Origin: Triplophysa rosa
Taxonomy: Eukaryota; Chordata; Actinopteri; Cypriniformes; Nemacheilidae
DNA: 64,000 nucleotides
Direction of reading: 5' to 3'
Assembly: GCF_024868665.1 (NCBI RefSeq)
Contig: NC_079912.1
Coordinates: 16,997,673-17,061,672, forward strand
The position numbers and the translations under genes are program-made. How positions within the stretch are numbered: position 1 is the stretch's first letter; each line of letters opens with the position of its first letter. The notes under the pieces were generated by a model, which was not told the origin of the DNA, did not search any database, and saw only the letters and a program-made list of their open reading frames with translations. Below are positions 13,701 through 28,800 of this stretch, one piece after another.

Positions 13701-16700
13701 ATTTGCTCATCTGCAAATAAAACGCGCTTTATCTGTCAGATGTTAGAGCGATAAACTGGCAGACGCTTTTGAGATATTTATGCTTCTTTCTGGTGTTGTT
13801 CAGATGTTTGTACACTTAAAATAGAGCACAATACTTTCCAGATGATGAGCTTTTCCGCAGATGTCTTGGCAAGGTGTGTCCGCTCACAGACTTTGCTCTT
13901 GCTTTCTAGAGATTTTAAAGCAATATTGCAAATTAAAGTCTGTGAGCGTGTGTTTTTTTTCTGGCTTACCAAGGGAAATATAAGTGAGAAAATACATTAG
14001 AATGCTACTGGAAATTAAAGCTTGGTAAGAAACGCTCACACACAACTTCACTAATACATCTAACCGAGGACCTTTAAGAGACTTCTGTTGTTTTTAAAGG
14101 GATAGTTCTCCCAAAAATGAAAATTTTGTTTACTTTGCTTTTCATTTACTCACCATCTTGTCATTTTAAACCTGTATGACTTTCTTTCTTCTGCAGAACA
14201 CAAAAGTTGGTAACCAAACAATGGTGGTACCCATTGACTTCCATTGTACAGATACAAAACCAATGCAAGTCAGTGGGTGCCGTCATTGTTCGGTTACTAA
14301 CATCCTTCAAAATATCTTCTTTTGTGTTCTGTGGAAGAAAGAAAGTCATACAGGTTTAAAATGACAAGAGGGTGAGTAAATGGTGACAGATTTTTCATTT
14401 TTGGGTGAACTATCCCTTTAATACATTAGCTAGCTATAAATACAAAAATGTACAACAAATTTGGGTACACATTTGTTCCCAAAACATGGGTAAGTAGACC
14501 CACAAACATAAACACATTCATTGGGAAATCAGGGAGATAAACAAAGATTGAAGGCTCAGAGCTCTCAATAGATAATAAACGTTAACCTTGATCGTATATG
14601 ACAGAGATCCTCTAAATGACTTTACTGCACATTGTATTGCATTGGCTGCCGAGTTAATAAAACGTTTAAAATACAAATCACAAAGTCTGTTCATCTTGAA
14701 ATATTTACCCACAGTCACAGTTCTCTGGTGTAATAAGAGATAGAAGCTCAACTGATCTGAGTATTGCATGGAAATGTATTTTATTTTACTATAGATGCAC
14801 AGTCAAATGTCAGTCACAAGCATTATATCTCATTTACCTTTCAATTCAGTCAAGCATATTTTTTACACTTTGTAGCATTTTGTTTTATTTTTAAAAAGTT
14901 ACAAATCACTACTGTGCAATGTGTCAGCGTGCAGCCTACTTGGCTATTTGGTGTTGAGTCACCGACTATGTTGTTGATGATATGATCAACTGCACTAAAG
15001 GTTAAAGCGTCTATAAGCAATGCTAGTCATCTTGTTAATGTCCACAAGACTCATCCAGTAAAGTAGACCCCCGAACTCTACTTTAACCACTTCCTTCATC
15101 ACCATCTAAACACAGACGTGCAAAATGATTGACAGACACCTCCACATTTTCTTTTTTTGGCTAACACATTCTCGCGTTTTTGCTTTTAACATAGAAGGGT
15201 TAGCACTCCTTAGGACTATTCCTGTCAAGTGGCACATTTATGTCTGGGAAATTGAGTATTAGTATTGCTAAGGTCTCTCAGTCAGTGTGGTAGCAGACAG
15301 GCTGGGGCCAATGAGAAATCAATAGACCATTTCAAGACTTCACATATCACAAAGCCTTACTTATGGACGCATATTGGTTGCTATTTTCATTTGAAATGCA
15401 ATACGCAAAATGGCAAGGCAGTATGTAAAATGACTATGCAATTGTGTATTTAAATATACATTTTAAATAACATATTTAAAATGCACATTAAGTGCAAAAT
15501 GAAAATAAAAATTCAATTATATCAATTACATTTGTCAGTTCCTACACTAGTTTTAATATGTTATTTAAATAGTTATTTTTAATGCTCTTTAAGTTGCAAA
15601 ATTAAAATGAAAATGCATTCCCCGGATTGATTATATATGTTTAAGATAGTCAAGCACAACTGTAGCAAAATGAAAATTCAAATGTTATTTTCCCTAAATG
15701 CATTAACATTAACAGGGTTGAACATTTAGGATTGCATTTTCATTTACACACAACGCGTTGGGTGTTGCAAAATACAATGTGGACTTGAAAATGCATTTCG
15801 AGCTGGCCACGCCCCCTCCCCGGTACAGCGTCATGGAAATGACAGGGAGTTTACTGAATTGTAGTTTAAAGACGGCATGAAATCAAAATAGAAAAATCAT
15901 ATTTTATGTGGAATATTGTAGTGTTTTTATAAGTGACTTATGTGCACTATTTTTGACCTCCCACCCTCAAAACGACTTCTCGTCACTTCCTGTCACGAGG
16001 AATGGCGTGAGGGCGGAGCTTTCTTTATGGTGGGGAATATTCCTCCACGACTGCAAATTCGCATTCAAATCTGCCTCCATTTTGTTATCCAATCAGTTCT
16101 TGATGTGGCAAATCAAGTCCCGCTTCTCTCACTTATGAAGCCGTTTCACAAGGATATACATCACGATATAGAAAAGAATACGATCACCACGGTTCCATTA
16201 GTGCAACACAGGTTTTGTGAAAAAAGATACAAAAATACACAAATAATTGGCCTATTCACTCTAATTGATATCACTGCAACATGCATTAAGCAGATTAGCC
16301 ATACAAACCGTAACATTTTAGATACAAACTGCAGTACATCATAGTTTTTAGATGCTTTTCAAATAAAAATAAAATAATTTTCACCTGAAAATGAAAAAAG
16401 AAGATATTTTGAAGAACGCTGTTAACCAAACAACATTGGGCCCTTGACTTCCATTATATAGACACAAAACCACGTTTCTCAAACGTATTTCTCAAAATAT
16501 CTTCTTTTGTCTTCCACAGAAGAAAGAGTCATATACAGGTTTCAAATGACATGAGGGTAAATAAATGATGAGAATTTTTATTTTCGAACTATCCCTTTAA
16601 CATTTAAACTATATTACATACTAAGGTATAAACACATACAAGTGTATATAAAAGTCACATTTATCTAAAAACTCCATTTCAATTCTCAACTCAATTCTGA

Positions 16701-19700
16701 ACGCTGCATAATCCTGGCATTGTAACACTATCAGTATCAACGAACTAACATTTGGTTTCACATGAGTGTCTACCTGCATACCTTCTGGTGCGGCTGTCAT
16801 GGAAACGCATTAAAGGCCGGCCCCTATGGGCCAAAGTACAGCTGGAGATCAAAGAGAGCAGGTCAAACACTGGAGCTCGAGCAAAAAGGACGGTGACGAT
16901 CGTACAACCCACAGCACACACATCTTCAGATAGCCACATATCAAGGATTTAAAGCATTAGTAATATTTTGTTTACTTAATTTGGAGATGATTTATCAGAA
17001 GATGTGATATGAGGTAAATGTGGTGTGGAGGAGAGAATCACAACCCCTTGTTTTTACTCTCTTGTCTTTTTATGGGACGCAGCTGCAAGGCTCACTCTTT
17101 TAAACGCACACTTCCTGTCAGAGTCTTCGACAGACCTAAAGTCAAACCACAGTTTGTAGCTGCAAACTTTTGCAGAGCGCCCCATCTAAAGAGTGTGTGT
17201 AGACGTATATACTATACTGTACACAACAACACATGCACAGACAAGACCCGGCCAGACTTCTTCCTTCTGAACTGTAAAAATAGACATGTTAAAAGAAACA
17301 GAGGCTTTACAAAGCTCTGAGAACAGCATAAAATCCAAGAAAAATTATGCATTTTAAAGAGTATCATGTTGCCGGGTCACCACTTTGTAAGGTGGTGAAA
17401 AATGAGAGAGAAGAAGAACCACCAACCACCCACTGGCGGAGTCCAAGTGGCATGGCGAAGGCAAGTGTCTGTCCGGCACTCCAGGTTGTTATTGTTAACA
17501 TTATTTTAACGTTGTGCAATATTATCTGACTCCAAAAGATAAAAAGGAAAACCTCATTGAATGATATTATTTGTATTTGACTTAACGTTTGATAATAATC
17601 ATGCAACTTGGGTCAATGTTTGATCCGATCGTCATTGTTCATCCGATTCTCAGTGTCGCTTAGAGTCTCATGCCAGCCGTTATACGCGGATCTCACGGTC
17701 ACGAACTCGTCAGTTTTGGTCACTGCCAGAGGGTCTATGACTAGTAATGCTCAGATGGCCATTCCTATACAGCTCATTGCTGAAACATTATTTGATCTAG
17801 TCCCCTTAGACTATGATAACTTAATTAAAGTAATGTTTATTTCTAACCAGAGGTCATGACCACTCCAGAGAGATAAATAGACCAATCTTACTTTCTCTTA
17901 TGGTAGCTTTATATAATCATGCCATAGTTTCCAATGTACACTTGGATAGAATAATATTACAATAACCAGAGGTTTGTGGCTCACCCTATTTAGATTAGTC
18001 AGACAACATGTGTGTGGTTCTAAATGGAAATTCCCATTATTAGCCCCTACCGTCTAAGTACACTTAAACTATAGTGCCAAGAAATTAGCCAGATCTCTAA
18101 AATCTCAGCTGGCGTGCCCCAATGCTCCACCTAATACAGGATTTTAGTCCGTCACTGACCCGAACATAGATTTGCCGTTACAAAGGATTTAGCGTGATCT
18201 AGTTGATAAACGCAGAATAATGCAAAACAAATTCAAACATGACAATTTATTAGTCAGGTAAATGTTTCTTGCCAATTCCAAATCAATTCAGAGAATACAA
18301 AAACAAAACATCAAATCCTCAAAGATTAGTCTACGAGTCTAAGATGCATACCTGACAGTAAAAAAGGCATCGCGGGAAAGAACATGGACCTTAGCAGTGT
18401 TGGGTGTAACTAGTTACTAAGTAATTAGTTACTGTAATATAGTTACTTTTCCCTTGAAAAAGTAAAGTAAGGGATTACTCTTATTTTTTCCGTAAATTAA
18501 TTAGTTACTTCTGATGTAATTAAACTAAATACTGTGTGTAATATATGTGTGTGCAATAGTGGAATTGACATCAAAATTCAAAGTCTAACTTTAAAATCCG
18601 TGCTTTAATGTATAATTCTTACATTTGTAATACTTTGGTCAGTTAATAAGAGTACTTTATGTAGTTTAATATTATTTATTTGAATGAATTAAATAAAGCC
18701 GTTTCATGTCTGTCCTTGAATCACTTAACTAATCAAGGTTGATATAGGATATAGAAAGTAATTAGTAATAAGTAACTAAATACTTTTTGGAGAGAGTAAT
18801 TTGTACAGTAATCTAATTACACTATTGAATATGTAATTAGTAACTAGTAATTGATTACTTTTTCAGGGTAACTTACCCAACACTGGACCTAAGGAACACA
18901 CATCACCATGTGCTTCATCCAGCTTCCCCTAAAGTAAATACCCAGACCAAAATACCCTTCCTCCACACAATAACAATTTACATTGTGAAGGACTCTGTCA
19001 TGGATCTGATCAGGCCACAAATGGACATTTACACGATCTGATCAGGCCACAAATGGGCATTTACATGAAGACACGCCCTCAGCAATGAGCAGAATATCTT
19101 TAAACCCTCAAACCTATGTTATGATCTGCTCTACTGCTGTGGAACCGAGACATTTCAAATGATACCATCATCCCAAAGGTGTTAAATGGGGTTCAGGAGC
19201 GGGCTATGTTTCAGCCAGTAAGTCCTTCCAAACATTTCTTTTATGGACCTAGTGTGCAAGAGCCTAATCACGCTAAACCTAAAAAGTGCTCTACTCTTCT
19301 TCAAATGTTTGTTTAAGGAGACTGCATGGCTATATGCTTCGTTTCGTGTACTACACGTGTGACGCACATTGAGTTTCTGCATCTGCGTCTCACTGAAGAC
19401 GTAAACATAACGTTGCCGTCCTTCCAAAACTTCGGATGTCAAAATTTGCTGTTTTACAGGAAATGGAAAAAAAATGTAAATATAAATCCTGCTGAAACCG
19501 AGCTGGCTGCGATAATGTAAGGTATCGATTATTTTATTGATGCGTAGCTTATCCGTGAAGCACGGCTCTGGGATCAGTAGGAAATGCTGCTCGATCTAAA
19601 AGCAGTGCGAGTTTGAGTCGCTTATAACGTGCATTTAAAAAAGCAACACCCATCAAACATGATCATTATAAATATACTTTATTATCATGAAAATACCTGA

Positions 19701-22700
19701 GGAGGCTTGAGGATCGGTGATAAAAACATGTCCTTAGGCATTTCCTAGAACTACGTGTGTTATGGTCTTCTTCTGCAGTGCATATTTGGAGTTTCTGCAC
19801 GAGAGCGCCCTCTGGCTTTTGGATGCAGCAGCATTTTACCGCACTTCACTCACAAGTTGTGCATAAATCACGTGATATATAGTTTCGGTTAATCGGGCAG
19901 AAGTCTATTTTGAAATGATTAAAAACCGTGTTGTCAAAGTTCACAAGAACTTTTTGAATATTTATTATTGGTTAGATATTTGCAAAATCTAATGACAAAC
20001 ATAAAGGGTGACTAATCATAGGTTTATTGCAAAAAAATAAAAATGACAATACGTAGATATGATGTTTCAGATGGACAGCAGCGATGTAAACTTCATCTTC
20101 AAGTTACTCTGAGAGTTTACTTCACGAGATTGTACCGTTTTATTTGAGAAAAGTTACTATCAAACACACTAAGGCCGTTTCTCAATTCCAAGAACGCAAA
20201 GAACGGACTTGTGTTCTCGTGGAGACCGGTCTTGCGAGGCAGTCTCGGAAGAACAAACTTGGATGGACACGCCGCAGTGACTTCAAACAGGTTCCGTTCG
20301 CGCGCAAGGCTGCATTCGATGCAGCCTTAATATCGAGAACACATCCGGGTACTTTCATGCGTTCTCTGTTCTTGTGTCCTTGAGTATTGGAACCGGACTT
20401 TGACGGTTATTGATGACGTAGAGCGAGAACATGAGAACACAAGACCGCTGAAGAACGCATATATTGAGAAACGGCCTAAAACCCTAAGGTCTTTGCAGCA
20501 ACCCGCCAAAATAAAAGTCTCGTTCATTTGAACAAATTATGGCACAACTACACTACACTAGTATTCGGTAGTATTAACTATAGTAAATGAATAAACTGTA
20601 GTAAATCATGTAGCATACTTTAATATTTACTACAGTAAAAGTAAAAAAAGACTATGGTATCAAGCAATTTTACTAGAGTTTACAATAGTAAATGCCTATA
20701 GTAAAATAACTGCAGCAAAATATTACCGTATTTTTTATGTGGGAAATTTATTACTATTTTAAAATAATAAATCAAAACACAGAATCCAAAATAAAACTTG
20801 TAAAAGTTTGGGGTAAAAAATGGACCCTAGTATTATTCACTGATCTGTGCTCTTATCACAGGAAACAACAGATCAACCTTAAACCCAACTGGGTCGACCA
20901 CGTGCACTCCCATTTCTAATGTAGTTATTCTATTAAAAACGCCCACACAGATCTGGGAATCCTATTTGCCCTATCACAAGACAAAAGCATTTGCAAGAGA
21001 GCGTTGTGTGCGTCAGTGTATGCGATGTGCATTCTTCTCCCCCTCCCACTGGTTTGTTCCAGATGGTTAATGGTTGCTGGTTTCCACAGCGTTCCATCAT
21101 TTCTCTGCTGGTACACTGACTCTTGTGCTTCACTGGGAGAAAGTCATAATGTGCTTCTGGGAATTGACGGACCCTCACATTCAACACAACAGTGTATGGC
21201 AACCTTGCTACGACTAGAGCGGCTCTCTGATCAATGCAAAACGCCTGCTCGTGCTGAGTGCCAGGCTGCTCGGTCATTGGATTTAAATCTGTAAAACAGA
21301 TTTCATGTTTAAAATAGAAGGTCAGGTGCAAGCCCAGTCTCAATGGCTCTCAGAAAGGTTTAGTTACGTCATAGACCAGCAAGGGATAACTGGGCCATGC
21401 TAACCACCCAACCTCCTGTCTGCAGTCACCTCAATAGATCATGTGATCTGTGTGTGATGTGTCTGTGCTCGAACTGGTACTGTAGTCACTGCATTGCATT
21501 TCTGCTTATATAAAATAAAGTTGATCTTGAAGTGTGCTTGTGCCACAAATTGACAAATCTCATAGAAAACATATGACCTAAGGTCACAGTTATCATGGGG
21601 GGGGGGGGGCTTGGCAAAAATGATAAGACAAATTTAAAGGTGCAGTGAACTGGCCGTTTTTATTGTTTAATACTATTGTCTGATGTCTACTTATGACGTT
21701 CGCGTGGTTTTTACATTCGAAAACATCAAAATCAATAAGTAATAGGCTATTTTCTACCCTGGTTTTGAGGCCGGCTGGAGAAACGCTCGGTTTTTAAGGG
21801 CGGGCCCGGGCCGCATAGAAGACTTGGAAGTAAACGCCCACTGCTGTGATTGGATAGCAGTTTGCTTAGTTGACTTAGTTGGAGCCTTCTGTGAATTTGG
21901 TTAGACACGTAACGTTAATTGATTTTACTTAAATTTACGGACTTATTTCCCGGATGTGATGGCAAGGCTTTGCGTATAGTTTGTATAGCCTATAGTTGTA
22001 TTGTGTTTAATGATATATGACCGTACATGTCAGCATTCAAGACCCGCGAACCGGACAGAAGATCACCGCGATCGCGGGTCTCAAATGTTATAGTTTTAAT
22101 GATAAATAAAAAAAACGGTAGACTCCCGGCCAAAACGACAGTGTTGGCAGATATGGATATGACCCGGCACCAGAAATAATATCAAAACAGCCTCCATTAT
22201 TCGCAAACTGTTGATAAAACCTTGAAAAATGATATATGAGCCCGCCAAATCACAGAGATGCCGATTACAATTGTTACAAATGACTAGAGGTCCCCAGCTA
22301 ATACTATCAGGGCATATCAAGTGATCTCTAACAAAGCAATAGTGACGCATAGTACAAATATGTTTTACTCGCATAAGATTGCTGCGCCATTCCTATCGGA
22401 TGCAATATTGACGGCACGGCACAGCTTTTTAATTTTAGTCTCTTCGCAAAGACTTGTTCAAGGAATCCGCGTTGAAATGAAGCGAACAAACGCTCAATGT
22501 TTTCCCCCCGTGAGCTCGAACATCTTTAAAAATGAACTTCAACCACGCATTCCTACTGTCGGTTATGCAGCGACTGTGTTCTTCCACAAGCAGGCACTGC
22601 ACAATATTTTGCGATCTTTAACGGCATGATGCACACTCGCTCTATCTGGTTCCGTGCAGCTTGTGTTCAGTACTGTCATGGCGTTCGCTGAGCGTCGTGT

Positions 22701-25700
22701 CAATAACAGTTGTTATTTCAGTAACAAGGGCGTTTTCAGGTGTGACACTTACAGGATGTTCGCTTGAATACGATTCCCTCTAATATAACAAAAGCTCGGG
22801 TTAAAATTGTGATCCTAGTTCCCTGCACCTTTAATAAAAACATAGTGCAGAAGAATGACAACAAAATATCACAAGGATTAATAAGGATTTCTATGCATTT
22901 TTGTATATTAGAATAAAAATAGATATTCCATGATATGCTGGGGTTTGGATTTTTTGTCAAACAATTTTGTCCAATAAAAAGATTTAAATGTTAGTATTTT
23001 GTCCATTATGTACCAGACACCTCATATTTTCATGGTTTAATCTAACCTGAAGGGGCATTCAAAGCATATATTGCACAAATATGTCCCCTGGACATCACTT
23101 TTGACCACTACTGTACATATGAAAATGCCAAAGCCACTGGGGACATCAGAAAATAAGGGACTTCACTGAAAACTTTCAAATGTAAGCCATTTTAGTTGGT
23201 TAGTACGAGAATCCTAAATAACAAGAAACTAAAAATCAAGTGCACCTTTAAAACATCCCACTCAAATACGGAGGTTACACGCTCTACATACCAGTTACGT
23301 TGCAACTTGCTTCAGAAAACGGAACTCTGTATTTCAGGGTGAAATGCATCATTAGTTACGACGCGGTTTTTCGAGCTGCCACCCTGGGAATTATCAGGGC
23401 ACTGGAGCGAGAGCGGAGCAGCTTTTTCCACATGTGCACAAACATTCCCATAGGTTGAAATGGCACTAACACACACAAAAACGTGTGCATGCATGCATAT
23501 AGACAGTTTATGTTTAAGTGAACGAATTAGACAGACAGCTCATAGACAAACAATATACAACAAAACTGTCAGAAGAAGAAGAAGAGAGAGTGACAGGAAA
23601 TGAAAGGTGGTCAAAATAGTTCACCCAAAAATAAACATTCTCGCCATCACGTATGACTTTCTTTCGGGGAACACAAAGAGAGAAATGTTTATGCACAGGA
23701 AAAGCTCAGAAATTACCAATAAAACACAGAAATTACAAAAAAATTTGAGAAGTGGTCCGTAGATCTCATTTCCTTGCAGGTTTTTTAAGATTTAAAGCTG
23801 CAATCGGTAACTTTTTTGGTAAAAATAACAAAATTGGTTATTAAGCAACTAAACAAAAAACTGTGTCTCTGTACTTTATCAATTTGCAATTTTATGTTTC
23901 AAACACAGAGGGCGATAGAGAGGATTATAGAGTTATAGATTGCAGATTTACCATAACACATTTTATATGTATATTTAAAGGGATGGTTCACCCAAAAATG
24001 AAAATTCTGTCTTCATTTACTCACCTTCAAATTGTTCCAAACCTGTAAAAAATGTTTTGGCAGTAAATGGGGGATGAGTTTGGTTACTGACTATCTTCCT
24101 TTGTGTTTAGCAGAACAAAGAGATGTATACAGGTTTGGAACAACCTGAGAGTGAGCAAATGATGACAGAAATTTCATTTTTGGGTGAGCTGTCCTTTTAA
24201 TATATGTTCTATGTAAAACAAAGCTGTTTATCTCAGGTTAATTAAAAACTTGACGCTGAAACAATTCTTTCCAACGGTGTTGATTCGAATCAGAGAACGA
24301 GCAAGAATAGACTACGAATAGAAGCACGGCACCAGTCCAGACACGATTGAGCGTTTGTAAAAAACGGATACCCGTCTATTCTAAACTACACCGCTCGTTT
24401 AATCACACAAGAGTTGAAATTATCGACCCATTATCACATCAGCAAAACAGGAAGCTGGCACGCATGCACGACTGAACCAATCTGCCAAAGAGGAAGTCAA
24501 ACGTACAAAACCTGACCAGCCCATTAGAGCGCAGACGAATATTAATTCATGATCATTTATATTATCATAGCTTCCTAAAGCATGTGCCGGCTCGACAAAA
24601 CTGAGATCTGATTGAGCTTTGCGAAAAGGGATCTTAGTGCCTCGGGAGAACGCAGATCAACAGATAAACAGGTCCAGGATAAGAGTGAGATTTATTTTGT
24701 GGTAGACCTCAAGCAGGAAACACCTGTGGATGGCACCATGCTTTCTCACGTCACCCCCTACATTCCCAAATGAGACGTTTATACGTATATACTGTACATA
24801 TTATAAAGTTTATAAGACGCAAGTTCGATGTGAACCACATTTATTTATAAAATTCATCCAAAAACAAATCATCCCTGAACATGGTGCATGACTTATGATT
24901 GCGTAATCACAAATAGACTGAAACGTTCCGACTTCGCTCGGGTGCTCGGAGACCATTGTGAGCTGTTCAGGTGGAATATGACCCACACGCTGTACTGATA
25001 CCCAAACTCAGCAGAATCTAAACCCACAGAGAGAACGTACCATAACAAAACCGACCCTGTGTAAGTATGCAAGCGCCATCAAGCACTTTTCCAGAAACAC
25101 TCCAATGCATCTTTATCAGCGATTTGAAAGCAGCTTTGAACCATTAGAACATCCATTTGCCAGTTTCAAACAAAATCAATGTTCCAGCTTTGTATGAGCA
25201 AAAGATGTGCATACAAGGTCTATGGTGAACTTGTGACTCCAAGCAGTTTTAATTGGTACCGTTTAAATGGTCCCTGGCTCAGACTCTCCTTCGTGTAATC
25301 TTTAAAAGGTTAAACAAATGTACTGTATTACTGTAGACACCATTAAATAGACTGACATTAATTAAAATTATAATTACATTCACAATGTACTGTAATACAG
25401 CGAGACCCGGTATGAAGTTCCGGCTCATGTCTGACCGGAGAAGCATTAGGTGTCATAGACTCATGCAACACATACTTGCGCTGTCATCAGTGAGAAAAGC
25501 TGAGGTGCTAAACTTTGTTTTAATTTGTTACAATAAATTCTGTACTGCAGCTCAAAAGAGCCTGAGTTCAATTTGTGCTGCTTTGATACTGCAGGGCTCG
25601 CACATGCGACCTAATTTCTCAATGGTGCGACTAAAAAAAATCTGAGGTCGCACCGGTGCTACCAGCCGTTCGAGGGAAAAAAGTCTCTGTGAAAGTCTCC

Positions 25701-25812
25701 CTGTGGTTCAACAACAGACACATTAGGCCCATAACGTGGTCTAAACCAATCAGAGATAGTGAAGGGCGGACCCCCCTCTGATTGGCTGTGGTCCAGATAT
25801 TCCTGTACGCGC

Positions 25813-25857
<45 letters not shown>

Positions 25858-28800
25858 TTTGAAAATGCTGTGCTGCAGTCAGACAGAGAGGTGAGTAGCC
25901 TATAGGCCCATCAGATAAACAGAGTGGATGTAGCCGCGGATGATGAGAGAAGATGAAAAGAACGATTGACAACTTTTTCGTTAAGTATGTTAAGTTAAGG
26001 CCTGATCTGTCCGAAAATCATAACAAATGCTCTGACACGCTAGACTGCGACTAAATGGTCTCATATTGCGACAAATTTTCCTGCCAGTGCGACAAGTTAT
26101 TCTTAATGGTCGCACCAGTGCGACTGTCAAACTGATCAATATATAATTTTTGCGTATTATAAATTTAATGCGCAGAAATGTTATATTGCGCAAACTGCAC
26201 ATTCAGTCACTCATTTTCGTCTCCCCTCCTTCAACCATTCACTTATCTATCAGTGCCCCGCCCCCAAAGACGTAATTCGCGGGTTACGGGTAAGAGGCGA
26301 AGGACCGAAAGAGCAGATGAGTGAAGCGCTCAATCTTGCAACTTAAATAAATATGCAGAATACAAGAATTTCCCCGGCTAAGGTACAAAACAGCAAAGAT
26401 AACGAAATGTGTTGCAAGTATTGTATGCATGTGAAGCTAATGCAGGAAACACGTGTTTAAACTTTAAGCACTGAACTATTGTATAGAGATCTCTAACAGT
26501 CGCTATTGATAGAAGCCAAACGTGTATCAATGCAGCTTTCATGAAGAATAAACACGAAAAGCCTTCAGGTCTCGCGGGTTGTTTGAGATATGCGCGCGCC
26601 CAGAGAGTCCGAGCACAAAATACTAAACAGAGTTCTCTTTCACGCCTTCTTACTCTGAAACGGACATATTAACACAAAATAACCTAAACATTCCCATATT
26701 AACAAGAAACCTTGTAAAGGTATTCAGTTTGTTTCGTGACCAAACAGTTGGGAAACAAAACACGTGTTCCAGTATATTGCGCGAGCTCTTAAAGGGGCAG
26801 CAGCATAATAAAGATCTCTGTTTATAATGTTCTTCAAACAACAACGGACGGGCCCAAAAACACTCACTGATATTAAAGGAATTGTGTTCTCTTATAGGAC
26901 TCGTTCACAACAAATAAAGGAAGAAAATAGCTTTAAGAAAGATGTGCTTTAAATATGGTAAAGTGTTGAAAGAGAGTTTACATATACAATAAAAATAATT
27001 CAATCATAAACAATGATTTGTATTAATTTCTAATTGATTTATTAATGTATTAAACACATTTTAATGAAGTTTTAGTGGTTCTTTCTTATTACCTCACCCC
27101 TCGACTCTGGTGCTAGCAAATTAAGGGCTGGTGCCACCTCTCTCAAGTGTTAGTCTAGAGCCCTGTTTTCTTGTAGAATTGTGCTTCAAATAAAGAACTT
27201 TATGTTGACAAGATTGTTAGTTAATCATTTACAAGTCAATATTGCCTATATGGACAGCGATTTAAAAAAAAGTGAACTTGTAAAACTGCGGTGTTAAATG
27301 CGATGCAGTCGAAAATTTGGGTGCACCTAACTTTTGTGCTGGTGCACCTAAGAAAAAAAGTTAGGCGCACCAGTGCAACCAGTGCAAAAAGTTAGTCTAG
27401 AGCCCTGTCTGGTATTATTATTTTACAGTGATACCGACAGAAGAGCCCAAAAGTAACTTTCACATCATTGTGTGTTTGCTGGATTTAATATTAATCATAT
27501 CTATCCTATTTGGTTTATGTTTATATTAGGGCTGTCAAAATTAACGCGTTAATAACACGTTAACGCAAATTCCTTTTAACGGCACTAATTTTTATTAACA
27601 TGCGATTAACGCAGCACGCATTTTCTGTTTGACCCTTGGCCTTGCCTGTAGTTTGAGAAAGTAAACGATGCAGCAGCAAACAGAAATGGAGAAATAAATA
27701 GGTCTTCTGAACGTAAAATTCATATATAAAACGATGTCTGATGGTTCTGTCGACAAGACTAAAGTGATCTGCTTTTTTTGTCGATGTGAATTAAGCTATC
27801 ACCGCAGCACGTCGAGTTTAAAATATCACTTGATGGCGAAGCATACAACTGACGCAGAGAGCTCTCCTCCTTGCGGCAGACCACACTAGATTGTTTTCAG
27901 CAGAGACGGATGGACAACTCCACAAGCAACAGACTCACCACATCGATAGCTAAATGGGTGGCTACAGCATGTAGGCCAGTTAATGTAGTGGAGGACGAGG
28001 GTCTACTTGAAATTATTCGCATCGCATCTAACGATTACACATATGAACTACCTTCGAGAGCCACTGTTACAAGCAAGATTCACGACTCTTACGAAGAGGA
28101 GAAAGCGAAAGTCGAGGAGGCGATAAGACAGACAAACACGGTTGCGCTCACCAGAGATTACTGGACTTCCCTCAGTAACCATAGCTACCTGGGGGTCACG
28201 GCTCATTATTTTGACACACACTGGAAACTACGGTCGTACGCTTTGACCGTCATGAAGACAGACGAGAGGCACTATGCTGACATTTGCGCTGAGCACTTTC
28301 TGCAGGTAGCCAGACAGTGGAATATTGAATTCAAAATTAGCCCACTGACCACCGATAGTGCACGCAACATGATTGCCGCGGCCAGGCAGCTTCCGTTCGA
28401 GCATATGCCTTGCATTGCACACAGCCTCCACCGAGCTATCACAGTTGCGAAAATGTAAACATGCTTGTGTAAGTAAATAGCTCAGTGCAAAGAAAGAAGT
28501 AATGGGAACCTGTGTTTTTCCTGTTTTTTTTTCATGTGTTTAATAGACATGTACAAGTTATTTGAAAAACATCTATGACCTTTGAAACATGTCTAGTCTT
28601 CATGCTCTATGTTGAGTATGGTTTCACTAATAAGAAACAATATACATTTGCATAAAGCATCAATATTTGTCCATGCCCATGTTAATTAGAGTATTAAAAA
28701 CTTGAAAAGTATTCATGTAAGGTACATTTATAACGGATAAAAATGTGCGATTAAGTTGCGATTAATCACGAGTTAACTCATTACAATCATGCGATTAATC

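Larger units (their letters stand above)
25169..27407 (+). repeat. 2.2 kb direct repeat, copy 1 (with hAT remnant)
   Basis: Nearly identical to 34455-36653, 9.29 kb away. Both copies begin at AACAAAATCAATGTTCCAGC and end at GTCTAGAGCCCTG, and their outside flanks are unrelated. Inside, CAGGGCTCGC at 25592 and GAGCCCTG at 27400-27407 look like the inverted ends of a hAT element of about 1.8 kb. About 420 bases to the left of that end are duplicated too. No flanking duplication was found for either copy. Confidence 0.9.

Noticed and set aside
14098..14417. microRNA precursor in the fold-back
   Set aside because: The hairpin is the terminal-repeat structure of a multi-copy MITE, present many times in this window.
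15950..16344. 134-codon plus-strand open frame in intron 2
   Set aside because: No domain; surrounding sequence looks like an old repeat fragment.
25815..25854. Z-DNA or regulatory role for the GT tracts
   Set aside because: Long GT runs are common in fish introns; nothing nearby supports a specific function.
27734..28458. Host ZBED-type gene
   Set aside because: The coding part lies inside a transposon with inverted ends and an 8-bp duplication, is frame-broken and truncated; it is transposase, not a domesticated gene.
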